64,000 bases of DNA from NCBI GenBank assembly GCA_001179505.1, contig CDMY01001064.1, forward strand, positions 62,001 through 126,000, read 5' to 3'. A program made the position numbers and the translations under genes. Positions 12,356 to 25,225 of the stretch are shown here, piece after piece. The stretch is from Vitrella brassicaformis. Taxonomy: Eukaryota > Sar > Vitrellaceae. Positions within the stretch are counted from its first letter, which is position 1; each line of letters begins with the position of its first letter. The notes beneath the pieces are model-generated. The model did no database searches. It saw nothing but the letters and a program-made list of their open reading frames with translations, and was not told the DNA's origin.

Positions 12356-14443
12356 ATGATGCTGAGCAACGCGTGGAATTGGGCCAAGAAGCATCGGCGG
12401 AAGATCATCGTCGGTGCTGTGGTGGTTGGAGGGGCCATTTATATCGGGAGGAAGCTCTACCGAAGGGCCAGGGCAAGCCTCGACGATGTGAGCCACTTTG
12501 GTGCGAAGCGAAAGTGGTTGAGTGATCTCTGTTTCTCTCTCTCTCTTTAAGTTGCTGAACAGCGACCACCTGAAGAATGATCTGCTGCGGCAGATATCGC
12601 TGGGACGGTCCGCCGAATGGAAGTGAGCGCGATGAATGGATGGATGAATTGATGGACTGCGCTTTGGATGCAAGGGACCAACCATCGCACCCTGCCTTGT
12701 GTGTGTGGTAGGATGACGCTTCACTACCAGAGGAACCAGAAGGTGTCCGACATGACGGTCAAGAAGAACCTCGAGAACCTCCGGACCAAACTGTTCGAGC
12801 TGTTCGAGATCAACGACCTCACACAGACGCTGCGCGACAACAGCCATCAGGTGGGTGGGTGCAGAAGTCGGGAGGGGGCCATCACGAAGGCCTGACTCTA
12901 CATGTATGTGTCGTGTGATGCAATGCAGTTGTCGCCCGACCAGAAGAGCGCCTACTTCAACCAGATCAAGATCCAGTGTGAGCAAAGCAACAGCTGCACG
13001 CACGCCTCTGTGGATGGATAAGTTGGTTGTGATTCACTCACCCGTCGATCTGTCAGGTCTATCTCGTGCAGTGAGCTCCCTCTACGCCCTCCACCTGCTG
13101 CTGCTCCTGCACAGGTGAGTGAGTGAGTACAACGAACGGCCCAGTCGTCCGTCCACAGAGAGTGCTCTGCTGTTCCTCTGATTGCCCTGTGAAAACACCC
13201 AGGTTGGAGATCAACATTATCGGCAAGCAGATGTTTGGCGACGACCGGCGGGCGGGCACCGAGCAGGAGAAGGCACACGACGAAAACTACGCATTCCTCT
13301 CGTCAACCAGATACATACAGGTACAGCTGCTGGCAGCCATCCAATGGCCCACCGAGCAACACGATCGCCATTCCAATGTGTGTACGTTGCTGCTTGTGTG
13401 TGCAGGAGGCTGAGGGTCTTCGTGTGATCGTCAAGGGTGTGACTCGTGCGGTTGAGGCGTGTGCGGGCGAGCTGCAGCCGCAGCATGAGCTGAGCCTGGA
13501 GGAGCTGCTCACTCTCCTCAAAGACATTGCCAGCAAGGCTGACGTGGAACTGTGAGTGTACGCACATTGACTGACTGACACATGGAGATCGGACTGTGTT
13601 GTCGGCCGATTGGTTGGTTGATTGGCTCACTCAGCATCAATGACGGGTTGGCTGTCAACACCGCCCTGCCGGACAACGTGCAGGACCTGTGCGACAACGA
13701 GTGAGTGAGGGTGGCACAAGGGAGGGAAGAGATAGAAGGAAGAAATGCGATGCGTATATCACATCACATTCCCCTCTCTCTGGTGTCCTTGCTCGCCAGG
13801 CGGCTATCGCCTGACGGCTGCCGCCTCGTGGCGCAATTCCTGTCTGAAACACGAGACTTCCTGGAAAGGTCAGGACTGCAGATAGATAGATGCACCCAGC
13901 AAACAAAACACACAAAGCACCAAATCAGGCGGATGCACGTCTGTGCGCCTCTTTGTCCCTTCAGCCCCCAGTTTGTGTCTGTCTTTCGGTTGGTGATCGA
14001 TCGCGCCCTCAAGAAGACGGTCGAGAGGCTCAGCGACAAATTCCAACCGGGTGGGTGAGCACAGCGAGAGGGCTTTCCTTACTCCTTCATGTGCTCACAT
14101 CTGTGTGTGCCGTGGTTGGCTGTTTGATGCAGGTCAGCGGTTCCCGCTTGCCCGCACGTTTGGCCGTTTCTGCCAGCTGAGTGAGGAGGTGCTGTCGTCG
14201 ACATTCAGCAACGCATACATCGAGGACTTCGCAAACACACCTGCCGTCAACGAACTCTCAGAGGTCAGCCAGGCAGCCAGACACGCACACGTGAATTGGG
14301 TCAGCTCCTGTGTGTTTCTGCGGGTGTCCATGCATGTGCTCATGTGTCAGATGGTGTATTTCCCCCCCGACTACGAGCAGGGCAAGATATCCAAGACACC
14401 GTCCATCGGGGCTCTCATGGAGAGGCTGCAGTTCAGCCCATAG
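12356..14443 (+). CDS. PEX3: peroxin-3, peroxisome membrane biogenesis factor
   Basis: PEX3 anchors the peroxisomal membrane protein receptor PEX19 at the peroxisome or ER membrane. Twelve exons fit in phase: 12356-12487, 12552-12622, 12712-12850, 12929-12977, 13057-13114, 13203-13320, 13406-13551, 13635-13700, 13800-13868, 13965-14050, 14133-14263 and 14351-14443, giving 385 residues against about 373 in human. The N-terminus has the family layout: a short helix and basic cluster (W-N-W-A-K-K-H-R-R-K), then a single membrane span rich in Val, Gly and Ile, then K-L-Y-R-R-A-R. Further family-like helices follow (Q-I-K-I-Q-C-L-S-R-A-V-S-S-L-Y-A-L). Two Met codons lie together (12356 and 12359); the second matches the usual start. 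The gene implies peroxisomes in this organism. Confidence 0.92.
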
Positions 14444-15096
14444 CTAGCGATGGTGGACATGGCTGCAGGTAGACAGGGGCCTTCCTTCCTTCCTCTCCGT
14501 GCAGCCAATGCCCACCATGTCGGTGTGCAGCCACCCACTTGTGTACGTGTCACTTTCCGTGTACCATACATACATGCACAAAAATACAGACAGACTACGC
14601 TGTTAGAGGCGGGCAGTAGGAAACCTCTACGGCCCCGATGGATATATGAGTGAGTGCTTCTGTTCATATTTGTTAGTCACTGATATGTGTGTGTATGTGT
14701 GCGGTTTATTGGTACATACGGACATCCCTGATGGATGATGGATTGACATCTCGTGGGCTGAAACGTGTTCTATTTCGCCTATGATGTCTCGTCGCTTCGT
14801 GATCTTCCCATCCCTCACTCGGTCTCGAACGGCCCTACGTATCTATAGCTACCTATGGACAGAATGCCCATCATCATCATACACGCAGGCCCAGAAAGGC
14901 AAATCACACACACAGAGAGCAGTACCACAAAGCTGTGACAGCACACAGGCACCAGCAAACAGGCCAGACAGAGCAGCAATTGGCACACAGGCCGAAAGCC
15001 AAGAGAAGACTATACGTCCACAGCAGTAACACACAGGTCCAGATCAGTAGCGCACACGGTCAGAGCAGAATGCGAAGACTGACACGGCCGTGCATG
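14444..15096. other. intergenic spacer between two convergent genes
   Basis: This holds the 3' ends of PEX3 (plus) and the RTX surface protein (minus). No further gene, RNA or large repeat was recognised; there are short CACA and CAGA runs. Confidence 0.5.
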
Positions 15097-18000
15097 CTAG
15101 CCCTGCCACGCCGCCCTCGCCGCCGCCGGCCCTCGCGCAGGCTGCACCTTGCCGGTGAGGCGGCAGCAGCAATAGATGGCCACACCCACAGCGGCGATCA
15201 GCACCATAGCTGCGACGGTGATGATGATGTATCCAGTGAAGCAGGACCTGCCAAACTCGAATGCCCCACAGGGCTCCGATTTCGTAGCCTCGTCTTGGGT
15301 GGTGACGTCGGTGTCTCCTTCCCCGGGCGGGGTAGTGTCGGGTGGTGCCTCTGTCGCAGGTGCAGTGGATGAAGCAACCGGGGACGGGGAGGTACTATCG
15401 GTGTCGGAAGCGATGGCGAAGAAGAACGCGTCGGGGGTGATGTCGCTGGGCTGCACGTTCTTCAGCACCATTTGATGCGTTGAATCGATATAGATGATAG
15501 CGCTGCCCTCGAGAATCTCCACGGACTCGAATGACGTCACCGCTGCAAAGCGTCGAAGGTCGATTCGGTCTCTGCCGATCTCGAAATCCAAAACGGTCGC
15601 GTTGCCTGGATTAGAGCTCATCACAAACAAGTCGGTACCTCCACCGCCTGCACACAAAAGAGCCGAGAAGACCCCATCCATCATCGTGCCGAGCCGAAAA
15701 GGGGTGGTGAGCGACACACAACACGGACGCCTCTGTGATGTGAGCCTTGGCTTACCCATGAGCGTGTCGTCGCCGCCGCCTCCATCGATGAGGTCAGTCC
15801 CTTCCCCGCCGTCCACAAAGTTGCTTCCCATGCTGCCATATATCTGATCCGGATGTCGAGACCCCTTCACTGAGCCCACTGTGGAGGCGGGAGCCAGACG
15901 CACAAACAGGCCCTTTTCACTGGAGTCACAGTCCAGACTGCCTCCCTCCATGACTTGTGTGTCCTGGCACTCATCTGGGACCACTTCTGTCTCATTCTTC
16001 CATGTCTCTTGGTTGTCAGGAAACAATGTCTCCCACTCGACCTCATCCGGGGGTGGAGGCAGTGTGGCTGGTGGCGTCGAGCTTATTGTTGCATCCTCAG
16101 GGTCCGGTAGTGGGGGCTCTACTTCCACTGGTGGCGATAGAGACGGGTCGATAGGAAGCTCGACCGGGGGACCAGGGAGAGGTTTTTTTGTCGTTGTCGT
16201 GGTAGTTGTTGTCGTTGTCGAGGGCGCTTCTGTCGTAATCAGCCACGCAGGACACACAGCCGCCTCCCAATCGAACAACTCTTCACCCTCCGAAGAATCG
16301 CAATCCACGTCTTCTGCCGAGTACTCGTCGCTGCAGCCGTTGCTCTCCTTGCACTTGTAGTACCCCGAGTCAAAGCACTGCCCATTGTTGCAGCAGAAGC
16401 CGTTGGGACACGGGTCAGGGTTGCACCAAATGGCAAAGGCAGGGCACGCGTACCAGTAATTGCGGCTCCGGTAAGGATTGCAGTTCACTGCTGAAGTTGC
16501 ATTCTTCTCCATCCGTGCGCATAGCTTCGTCTCGTCAATGCAGTAGAAGCCGTCAGCACAGTACGAATTGCTGCATTCGCGCGCGCTCCACGGCTTGATG
16601 CACGAGTTCATGTCTCTGTTTGGTCCCGTAGGAGCGCTTTCCTCCGGCAGACATTTACCGTGAAGGCAGATAGGATCCTCCGGTGGATGACAGAAGCCGT
16701 CAAGGCCACAGCAGCCTTCAGAGCACCCCATTGGGCCAGCGTCAGGGCCACACGCTTCGGGTGCCGCTGTTGGGCCCGCCATTGTGGGAGCCATCGTGGT
16801 GAGTGGGCCGAGGTCCGGATCATCACAGTGGCACTGCTGCGTGTACTTGTCGCAACTTGTGCCTGTATGGCACCATCCACGCTTGAGGCAGCTCGCATCG
16901 CCATTCACGAAGTCCCACATGAAGGAAACAGACAGGTCTGGGTTGATTGGGTCCTGGAAGACGAAGCGGTACGCAGCCTCACAGTCCTTCGTCTCATCCA
17001 CAGTGCAGCTGCAAGTAGGCACAACAGCACCACCATAGTGAAGTCTCTTTGCTTTTCTCCACCTGATTCACTTACATGGTCATTTCTTTGGTCTCGTCCG
17101 ATGTCGGATCGATCCATTGAGCAACCTCGATTGTCCCCTGCTGGCAGTCACATCCCCGGTCTGTGTAGCTTGGCAGAGGCGCCGGGGCTTGTGTGGTAGG
17201 TGCAGGCTGCGTTGTCGGCTGGACATGGCCTGGGGGGAGCGTCGAAGGGGGCGATACTGGGGGATCGATTGCTGTCGCAGGAATTGGTATCTCGTTGCAG
17301 GGTTTGGGGTCATCTGGAGACGCCACCGTTGAGCTGCTGAGAGACTTGCATTTGTCCCATGCGTAGCCACCCGAGTACAGACAAGAGCATCTTTGTCCCT
17401 TGTAGAAGCCGTACTTTCCACAATCTGCCGATTCCACCCAACACCTGCATGTACACAAACGACGATACCTTTTGCAATCAGCAACATCCGGTTTCCTTCC
17501 TCCCTCGCTCTCTCTCCCCCTCTCATATGCAGCCGCGCACCAACTGTATCCAGAACCCTGACTGCATGTGTCTCGATCCTGGCAGCGGCATCCGGTCCGT
17601 GTTATTGTATACTGTGGAAGTTCCTGGCAAGTGTCATCGTATGAGCTGACGCGGCCGGCACAGCTCGGCAGTCCCGTCACCCAATTGTATCGCCCCGAGA
17701 TAGAATACTCGGTCTGATAGCCGTCGCGGCACCTGCAGGTTCCATCTGTCCAGCACCCAGTACGGTCATGGCCGCTAGGACACCAGCCGCGACCCGGCAA
17801 TCATCTGGCACTTTGTTGTTGCGTTCGCAAAAGTCGAAGTAGATTTTGTTCTTGTCGGGGTCCATCCAGCTGCTATCGTCTTGGAAGATAAAGTATTTGT
17901 AGCTGCCATAGCAGTCGTCGTCTTTGTTCACCTTGCAACTGCAATCAAACACCGGCTCTTTCCCGTATTGTGTCTCAATGCTTTTTGTATCCGCCCTTAC

Positions 18001-21000
18001 ATGGAGAGTTTCTTGGTGACATCCGTACTGGCAATCGCCTCCACGTCGTAAGGATCCCGCCAGGTCCAGTCGAAGCATGGATCCGTCACGCCATCGTAGA
18101 AGCAGCGGCATGTATTGATCGACTCCCATGTGTACTTGTAGTAATTCTTGTCCTGCTCGCACCGGAAATCACTCCAGTTAATGAAGTAGCCGAGGTTGTT
18201 GCACTGGCAGGGCAACCACCACCGCCACCATTCGAACCAGCTGCCTGGAGTGCTTGCGCCCTCTGGACACCACCCGTCATACCCTGAATCTACGTGTCAT
18301 CACTCGTTTGCCCTCGGATTCTCTGCTTTCTTTCGGCTGTCGAACTTCCAGTTATACCAAGCGGTGCCACCGCCGGTCACTCGAAACTCGCTCGTCTTGC
18401 AGTCGCACTCTTCACAGGAGTCGGGGTGGACGAGACAGCTGCAGAGGGCCGTAACCACATGTTGTGATTACACCATTCCTTATGTGTCTTCAGTCTCTCT
18501 GTACCCATTAAGGTCTCGATTGGTCAGCCTAATGGCAGCCCCTCCAAGGTTTTGCACTGGCCCCATGCAGTAGCAGCCTGCATCAGTGCATCCTTTTTCT
18601 CCGAGCTGTTTCTGTGCGTCCGATGCCCTCTGTCTGCACCCCCAGAAATAGAAGGGCCAGAGGGGTGCAGGAGGGAGAGGATCGAAACAGACGACAGGCA
18701 AGTCCCAGAGGGTCGTAATAGGATCGTCGTTTAGGAACGGCAGGTAGTCGAGGAGGTCTTTTGCCAGCTGCGCAGATTTCTCCGAAACTTCTGTTCCCTC
18801 TCGGATCAATTTATCCCATCGTAGTTGTATGCTGGCCACCAGCTCGAGAGCCCCCCGCTCGGCGATGGAGTCCGTCTCGGGACATTCAAGTCTGAACGAT
18901 GAATGGATACTCTTGCATTAAGAGAGGGTGTGAGAGCTATGTCTTGGCTCAGCCTTGCATACTTGAGACATATGTCGAGATCCAGCGTGTATTTCAGCGC
19001 CCTGTAGACAGCATAGAGCGTTGTTGTTACGGGCTCAAATAGTCGACGCCGAGCGCTCTTGTGGTGGTGATGTAGGTATCGAGGCGTCACTTGTGTGGGT
19101 GGACTCTTGGGATCTCGCTGCCGCCTAAGCTGATCGAAGTTTGTTCGTGTCTCCGCGTCCGAGCAGGTCGGTGGAACGTGGCGTGTTTGCGTCGTGTCTT
19201 TCATGTCGCTTGTCCCCCGCCTTGTCGTCCGCCTGTGAGCTTTGAGGATCTGCTCGGCCACTGTGCTGTTTGTGGCATTGTTCAGGCTGCGGTGATAGAC
19301 AGAGGGCATGTCACGCAGTCGGTAATTCTTTCCGCATGCTGGGGTGTACTCAGGCGTCAGGTTCATCTCGGAGACACACGTCGGATGGTCGTGGTCAATG
19401 AGGGGCTGCTCGTCGACCTGCCGCAGCCAGACGTTCAGGCCCCGATCGCTCGTACACATCGACATCCATTTGCCAACTTCCTCTTTGTCCTCTCCCCACT
19501 CTTTCAGGATGTCGCAGAAGCGCTTGGGTTCTTCTTCCAGCATTCTCAGGTGAGCTTGACGGCGTCATCCCACGCTCCCCAGTCAAACCAGATCTCGGCT
19601 TGAAGGTAGACCTGTCCCACAATGTTCATCTCAAATGTGATATCGAAACCGACGGTGAAGCTGATGGTAGGGTAAAGCTAGAGATATCCGATGGAGAGAT
19701 GCCCGCATAGATACTTCCTTACCTGTAGAACGTGTCGAACTCCTCGCTGGGAACACCGAATAAGGCCAGTACGTTTGGCAGCAGGCCGCGGTAGAAGTAG
19801 AAAAAGAATGTCTCCTCAGATGTGAGGAATGAGGGCAGAGTGATGGCAAGCTGACAATCAAAGGAGCCTGTCAAGGCACCGAATTCGACCTGCGCATTAC
19901 ACGATAGGGGCCCCCAATCAAAGCCCAGGTGGAGACCCTCGTCAAGGATCTCCCCGTGTTCTTTAACGAGGAATGCTTCCTGCATGCACAGTGCACACAC
20001 CATATGAATATGGGAATGCACAAGTAAGCATAGGCGCTTCCTCACCTGCTGACAGGGAGTACATGATCCCTTGTTCTCCTTCTCACACATCTCCAGCTCC
20101 CGTCGATTGAGTCGTCTTCTTATGCCTCCCACCACCCGCTGCATCTCTTTGGTCACGTTTGAATCATTAAGTGTCTCGTTGATATAGCGGAGGGCACCCT
20201 CCATGGACCCCGGCGGCAGGCAATCACCGTGATCCCAGCCAAATATTGAGAGGAAGCAACCGCAGTCGCAGATACCATCACCCTGCAAGTAGATATGGTC
20301 TGATCTCTCATTTGATGCCTGAGCGTTTTCTGATCCCTACTTGCATGCAGGGCGTGCACTGGTAAGGCTCGTCTTCATTTCGCAGGCAGTGGCGATACAG
20401 ACGCTCGCCATGAGGGCCCTCGTGGGAGTGCTGGATATCATGCTTGACGTCTCGCTGAATCTCGAGACACGAGCCGCCGGAGCATTCGAATTCACCCTAG
20501 AAGAAGAGACACGAGCAAGGAGGTCTGATCCTTTGCAGCGATGTGCAATGCGGCTAGATACCTGCACATAGACGTCTTGGTGCGACACCAGTGTGAGGCC
20601 AGAGCTATTGATCACGTGACTGTCGACACAGTCCAGCTCAGGCTCCTCGTCATCGCACAGAAAGCTGCAATGCTGGGCTTCGTGTGCTCGCTCAAGTGTC
20701 ACTTTTCCCTCCTCCACCAGCTGCCGCCAGCGGTACTTCTGACGGACAATCAGCCTGACACTGGCGTCACGTCTCACGTTGAAGTGAAAGTTCTCACAGG
20801 CGCGGTAGGACAACGGGCTGCCGGTCTCGTTGATTTGGTAGAAGAGCGTGTGGTCAAAGAAGTTGATTACCTCAGCCTGCCGTGCCTTCCTTCGCGGCCA
20901 TTGATAAGTGAGTGGCTTGTTCGTCGAAGTATCGGTGAGCGTGATGGCGTGGGAAGGCAAGGGCGGCCAAGAGATGGTGTAGTCTGACCCGTTGACTGTG

Positions 21001-21316
21001 AAATGCTGCGGGATGGTCATGAAGGTCACGGGGGCGGATGATGAGTCGGACAGGCCGTAGATGCAGCTGATGTTGCCGCCTCTCTCAGACTGCGCGAATG
21101 GCGCCTGCAGCTGACCCTTCCACGTCCCTTCGGCGAACACACAACAAATCGCAATGTATGAGAGACCACATCCATGTAAGCAACATGCGCTCATGCTCGA
21201 TGGCTGTGTGCACCTTCGATGTATGGAATGCCATGACGCCTCCTTTGCGGGATCGGGGACGCATTGCTCAGCAGGAGGAGGGCCAAGGAGATCAAGAGAG
21301 GAGGAGAAGCCCCCAT
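15097..21316 (-). CDS. large Cys-rich surface protein with RTX module and C-terminal membrane span
   Basis: The minus-strand start at 21316 gives a clear signal peptide (M-G-A-S-P-P-L-L-I-S-L-A-L-L-L-L-S). In order: a beta-rich region; an LNR/Notch-like Cys cluster (G-D-G-I-C-D-C-G-C, ending W-D-H-G-D-C); several Cys-rich units of similar layout (18.3-16.8 kb); a poly-Thr/Pro linker; an RTX-type calcium-binding module (G-G-E-G-T-D-L-I-D-G-G-G-G-D-D-T-L, then D-F-E-I-G-R-D-R-I-D-L, near 15.55-15.8 kb); a membrane span; and a basic tail. Stop at 15097. Sure exons include 21316-21214, 21127-20562 and 15756 (end of the RTX exon)/15647-15097. Splicing is not resolved near 19.55 kb and 18.28 kb, and at about 17.80 kb two reading frames abut with no room for an intron. 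Probably one type I membrane protein; two genes or a decayed gene are possible. Confidence 0.6.
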
Positions 21317-21719
21317 CGGGGACACCGTGAACGGGTTTGACGTCCCTGATGGGGCAATGAGGGTGAGGGAAGTACTACTTCATCCACTTGGGGGGCGAAG
21401 GAAGAGTGAGCAAACTGGCCGCGGCTGCCAGTGTATCGGCCAAGATCGGCAGTCAGCATGTTTTTTGTGGGGAGGTTTGTCATGGTGCGTATCGACGACA
21501 TGGATGATGCCTCAAGGTCCTTTACACAACGGGTACACATGCAAGCAAGGGTCGGTCAGCGGCTTCTCTCCCCGTCCGTCTGTAGTATATATCGACAATC
21601 CCGAGAGAACCCGCCACCCCTACTCCCGTGCACTGCTACGAGTCAGGCGCCCACTGCACGAGTAGCACTCACAGTGAGGGCACAACGTGACGGATCGTGC
21701 GCCAAGCCGCCATGGGGTA

Positions 21720-23091
21720 TCAGAGCGCTTGTGAAAAACGCCTGAAAAGCACACAGTGGAGGACACACACGACGCTGAAAGCAATGTGTGGCCATCGTTT
21801 CATACCCCGAAGAAGATGACGAACATGAGAATGGAGCCGATGAAGCCGCCCGGCAGGAAGTGGCCAGAGTGGAGGTAACCCATGAACAAACACACCTGCA
21901 CGACACACACACATTCATTGACAGGCAGTATCATTGAAGCCGACGGCATGCATCCCGGTCTTGTGCCTCGACGCTCACTCACTTGAATGACAGGCGTGAG
22001 CCACCCCCACACGGGCCACAAGGCGACCATAAAGCTACACACATACGTACACGGAGCCAGCTTATTGTATCCATGCATTGCATGCCCATCATTCGATTGG
22101 CTTACAAAACCGCTGCTGCCAGCCCGATGCAGGTCATCACTGGAATGACCCTGTCACACACAACACAGGAAGGCAAGTCCCACCGGCCAATCACACGTGG
22201 ACTCTCCTTCCGCGAACTTCTTATCGAGTTCTTCATCGGCAGCGATCATATCGTCCCGTTGCCACGGGATCACCACAGCGATGTAGAAGAGGCAGCAGAT
22301 GCAGAAACCCAAACACCCGAAACCCAAGTAGAGAAACACCCTGCACCACACCCGCACAACGCCCATGACCCATGCATGGTCTGGCCTCTCTCTGCGTGTG
22401 TTGTGTTGTTTCTTGCCTTTTGACGTTTGGGCATTCCCACATGACGCGGAAGAGGTTGGTGTAGTAGATGACGTATATGCTGGCGGCCACCCACAGCACG
22501 GCCTGCACCTTGTACCACACGTAGTTGAGCCGCTCAACCCACAGACGCTTCAGACGCTCACGCTCATCCAACACCTGCAGGTCATGGGATGCACACACAC
22601 ACGACACAACAACACACAACACACAACACATGATGCATTCATTCATCTGTCTGTCTGTCTGTCTGTCTGTCGATGCCGTGCGTTTTATGACCTCATTTTC
22701 ATCGTCGTCATCGTCTGCGAGCAGCTGCCGGCCGACAGGGATGGGGTGGCCCGATGCGCTCCTGCTCGTCGGCACAGGGCGGTAGCTGCCGGCGCCCTCC
22801 GGCCGACCGATGTAACGCAGGCCATCGAGGCGGGCCTGCTCTGGTGCAGTGACTTCACGAGCCTGAACGAATGAACCAAGATCCTAAATTCATTCGCATC
22901 GGCCTTTTCTCCTCACCATTGCGGCCAAGCACCAGCAGCAGCGGTTTCAGGGAGCACCAGATCTGCGAGCTTATATCAGATCGGCTCCCCCAGACGCAAC
23001 ACGCGCCGTCCCACTGTCCGGATTTGCTTGGGGCTTTGGGTGCTGCATTTGTGACTCGCAGTTGAGCAGACTTGCACTGCACCACATCCAT
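21720..23091 (-). CDS. TMEM128: TMEM128-like four-span membrane protein
   Basis: Spliced minus-strand exons give four hydrophobic segments in the order and spacing of TMEM128, an ER membrane protein of unknown role. The first includes A-A-S-I-Y-V-I-Y-Y-T-N-L-F, the second L-G-F-G-C-L-G-F-C-I-C-C-L-F-Y-I, the third V-I-P-V-M-T-C-I-G-L-A-A-A-V, and then F-M-V-A-L-W-P-V-W-G-W-L-T-P and a last span ending F-V-I-F-F-G. The V-W-x-x-x-T-P motif before the last span is typical of the family. The N-terminal exon (ATG at 23091) was joined by phase and is less certain. The stop is either at 21720 after a final short exon, or just after F-F-G-V near 21808 if that intron is retained. Confidence 0.75.
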
Positions 23092-23462
23092 CAAGTAAAC
23101 CGGCCGGGACTTGCGTCCAATGATACACTAAAGCGGCCGCGTATAGCCTACGATGTTGGTGCGGCAGATCTCAGCCGCAGGGAGCGACGTTCGAAGAGCA
23201 GCAGAGGAAGCTGAGGTGCACCGGATAAAGTTGAACGAATTCATAAAGTGTCCATCATCATGTCGGCCGGTCGATGGCGACCCTTAAGCATCATCAATCA
23301 ATTAATCATGCGTCAGAGAACGCACCATGCAGGCTCGCGGTTCTACTGAGGCTGCTACGGTCTACTCGTATTCGCACTCGGAAGACTGAAAACGGCAAAG
23401 CAATAAGAACCCATTTGTCGCAGCTTTTGTGTCGTGTTAGCTCACATGAGGTCTCTATCTCT

Positions 23463-25225
23463 CTACAGAGGTTTGCCGAAGAAGAGGGCACCGTCCTTGC
23501 CCATTTTCTGGCGCACGATGGGCGCGGTGCCCTCGAAGTCCGATAACGTCTTCAATCGGTAACTGGGGACTGACAGACCGATCACAGATCCATCAACCAC
23601 TCACTCACAACACACACGCAGAGGTATGCGGGTGTCTGTCTTCACTCACTTCCAGTTGCTTCGGTGGTGAGCAGCTCGAGCGTGATGCTGTCGCTGAAGT
23701 TCTTGGTGACCCTGAGGTGTACGGCAAACCGGTCCGCCACCTGGTCGCCAGCGAAGATGACCAGCCGGGTCCGGGTGAGGTGGTTCTCCACATCCACCGT
23801 GCGGCACCCGTACACTGATACATAAATACAGCACAACAAACAACCCAACAACACACACGCTTCCACATGGGTTGGCTTGTGCAGAGCCGAATGGCTCCCA
23901 TGGTATGTATCAGCCTGCGTGTGCGCGCACCGTTGTCGCCCTTGAGCAGTGCCTCGGCTCTGGTGAACCTCTCCTTGAGCGAGAGGCTGTCGTCTGTCCA
24001 GGTGCACTCGGTGGTGGCGACGCACACACGGGCCTCCTGCCACAAGGGGCGCTGAAACGTATCCCGCCGGTCGCTCCACTGCTGCATCCTGATACACACA
24101 CATACATAACACAGGGAGAGGAAGAGGGCCGCAACAGAAAGGGGGACATGCAGACGGCGACATTGCTGCCGGCTGGTGTCACTGTGGACGAACCTGAAGA
24201 TGATGAGTTCGCGGAACGTACGGCCAGTTGTGGAATAGCAACCTGCAGCCGGATGGCCACAGGCACATGCCGGACACACGAGCAATGACGGATGTTGTCT
24301 GTCGCGATGCTTACACGTGCTGACGGGGTCGCGGGGGTCCGATGTTTTGAACGCACTGGTCAGGGAATCGCGCAGCCTCAATGAACTGAACACACACACA
24401 CACACACACACACATCAGGGGCGTACAGACGACCAACATTTGCGGTGGGTGCGTATGTGTGTGCGTACTATCTTGTGGGCCTGAGCTCTCTGGCTAGTCC
24501 TTCCAGCAGCATCAGGTCGGGACAACACGGCCAGCCATTCGCCGTTTGCCTCAGGCGATGTCCGAACAAAGAATACTGCCGCACGGCCTCACACCGGGAC
24601 AGATACGTGGCTGAATCAAAAACAAACATACATACAGACACACAGATAGATATACGTGCGATGACGATTTCTTTGTGAGCGGCCAGCCAGCGTGCTCGTT
24701 GCTGTATGAACGCACCTTTTGTGTCGGCTTCCTGCACGTCGATGGGCGACAGCATGAGAGGCAGCACTTTCAGCCAGCCGTGGTGATACGCCAGCAAGAT
24801 CATTGGCCGCACCGCGCCCCAGTCACCGCCATTCTCAAAGATGAAGACCAGCCGCAGCAGGTAGTCCACCCTCGGCAAACACGAAATCCGCCGGCGACGC
24901 CTTCGGGTGCGCCGCGACATGGCAGAGGTTATGACACGCCGATGCTCCCTCTCGTACCTGCACACGACAACACACACACAGCCAATGCAATGCATATCTT
25001 CCGGCCCATCTGGCTTCCATGTTTATACGCGAGAACGGACTCCAGGTTGTGTTGTTTGATGATCTTGTTGAGGCGGCGAACGAGAAATGCCTCGTCGATG
25101 AGGCAGCACCCCGCCCGGCCATCGGATGTGGACCGCAGGGCCGCGCAGCTCTCTGCCGGCAGATATGAGAGAAGAGCATCTAGGATCTCTGCAGGCAGGT
25201 CCTCCAGATGCTCCGCTGCATCCAT
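23463..25225 (-). CDS. F-box-like protein
   Basis: Eight exons join in phase: 25225-25029, 24957-24656, 24610-24469, 24385-24315, 24242-24194, 24088-23931, 23814-23650 and 23569-23463, giving 396 residues. Residues about 5-50 form an F-box-like start (H-L-E-D-L-P-A-E-I-L-D-A-L-L-S-Y-L-P). F-boxes bind Skp1 in SCF ubiquitin ligases (family knowledge). An ankyrin-like helical stretch follows (M-I-L-L-A-Y-H-H-G-W-L-K-V-L-P-L). The last 200 residues resemble no family I can name; they include a beta-rich part with C-R-T-V-D-V-E-N-H-L-T. No signal peptide or membrane span. The target is unknown. Confidence 0.7.

Noticed and set aside
22649-22672. CTGT array, considered as a CRISPR-like repeat
   Set aside because: It is a simple microsatellite inside an intron with no spacers. 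Nothing CRISPR-like exists in the window, which is eukaryotic.
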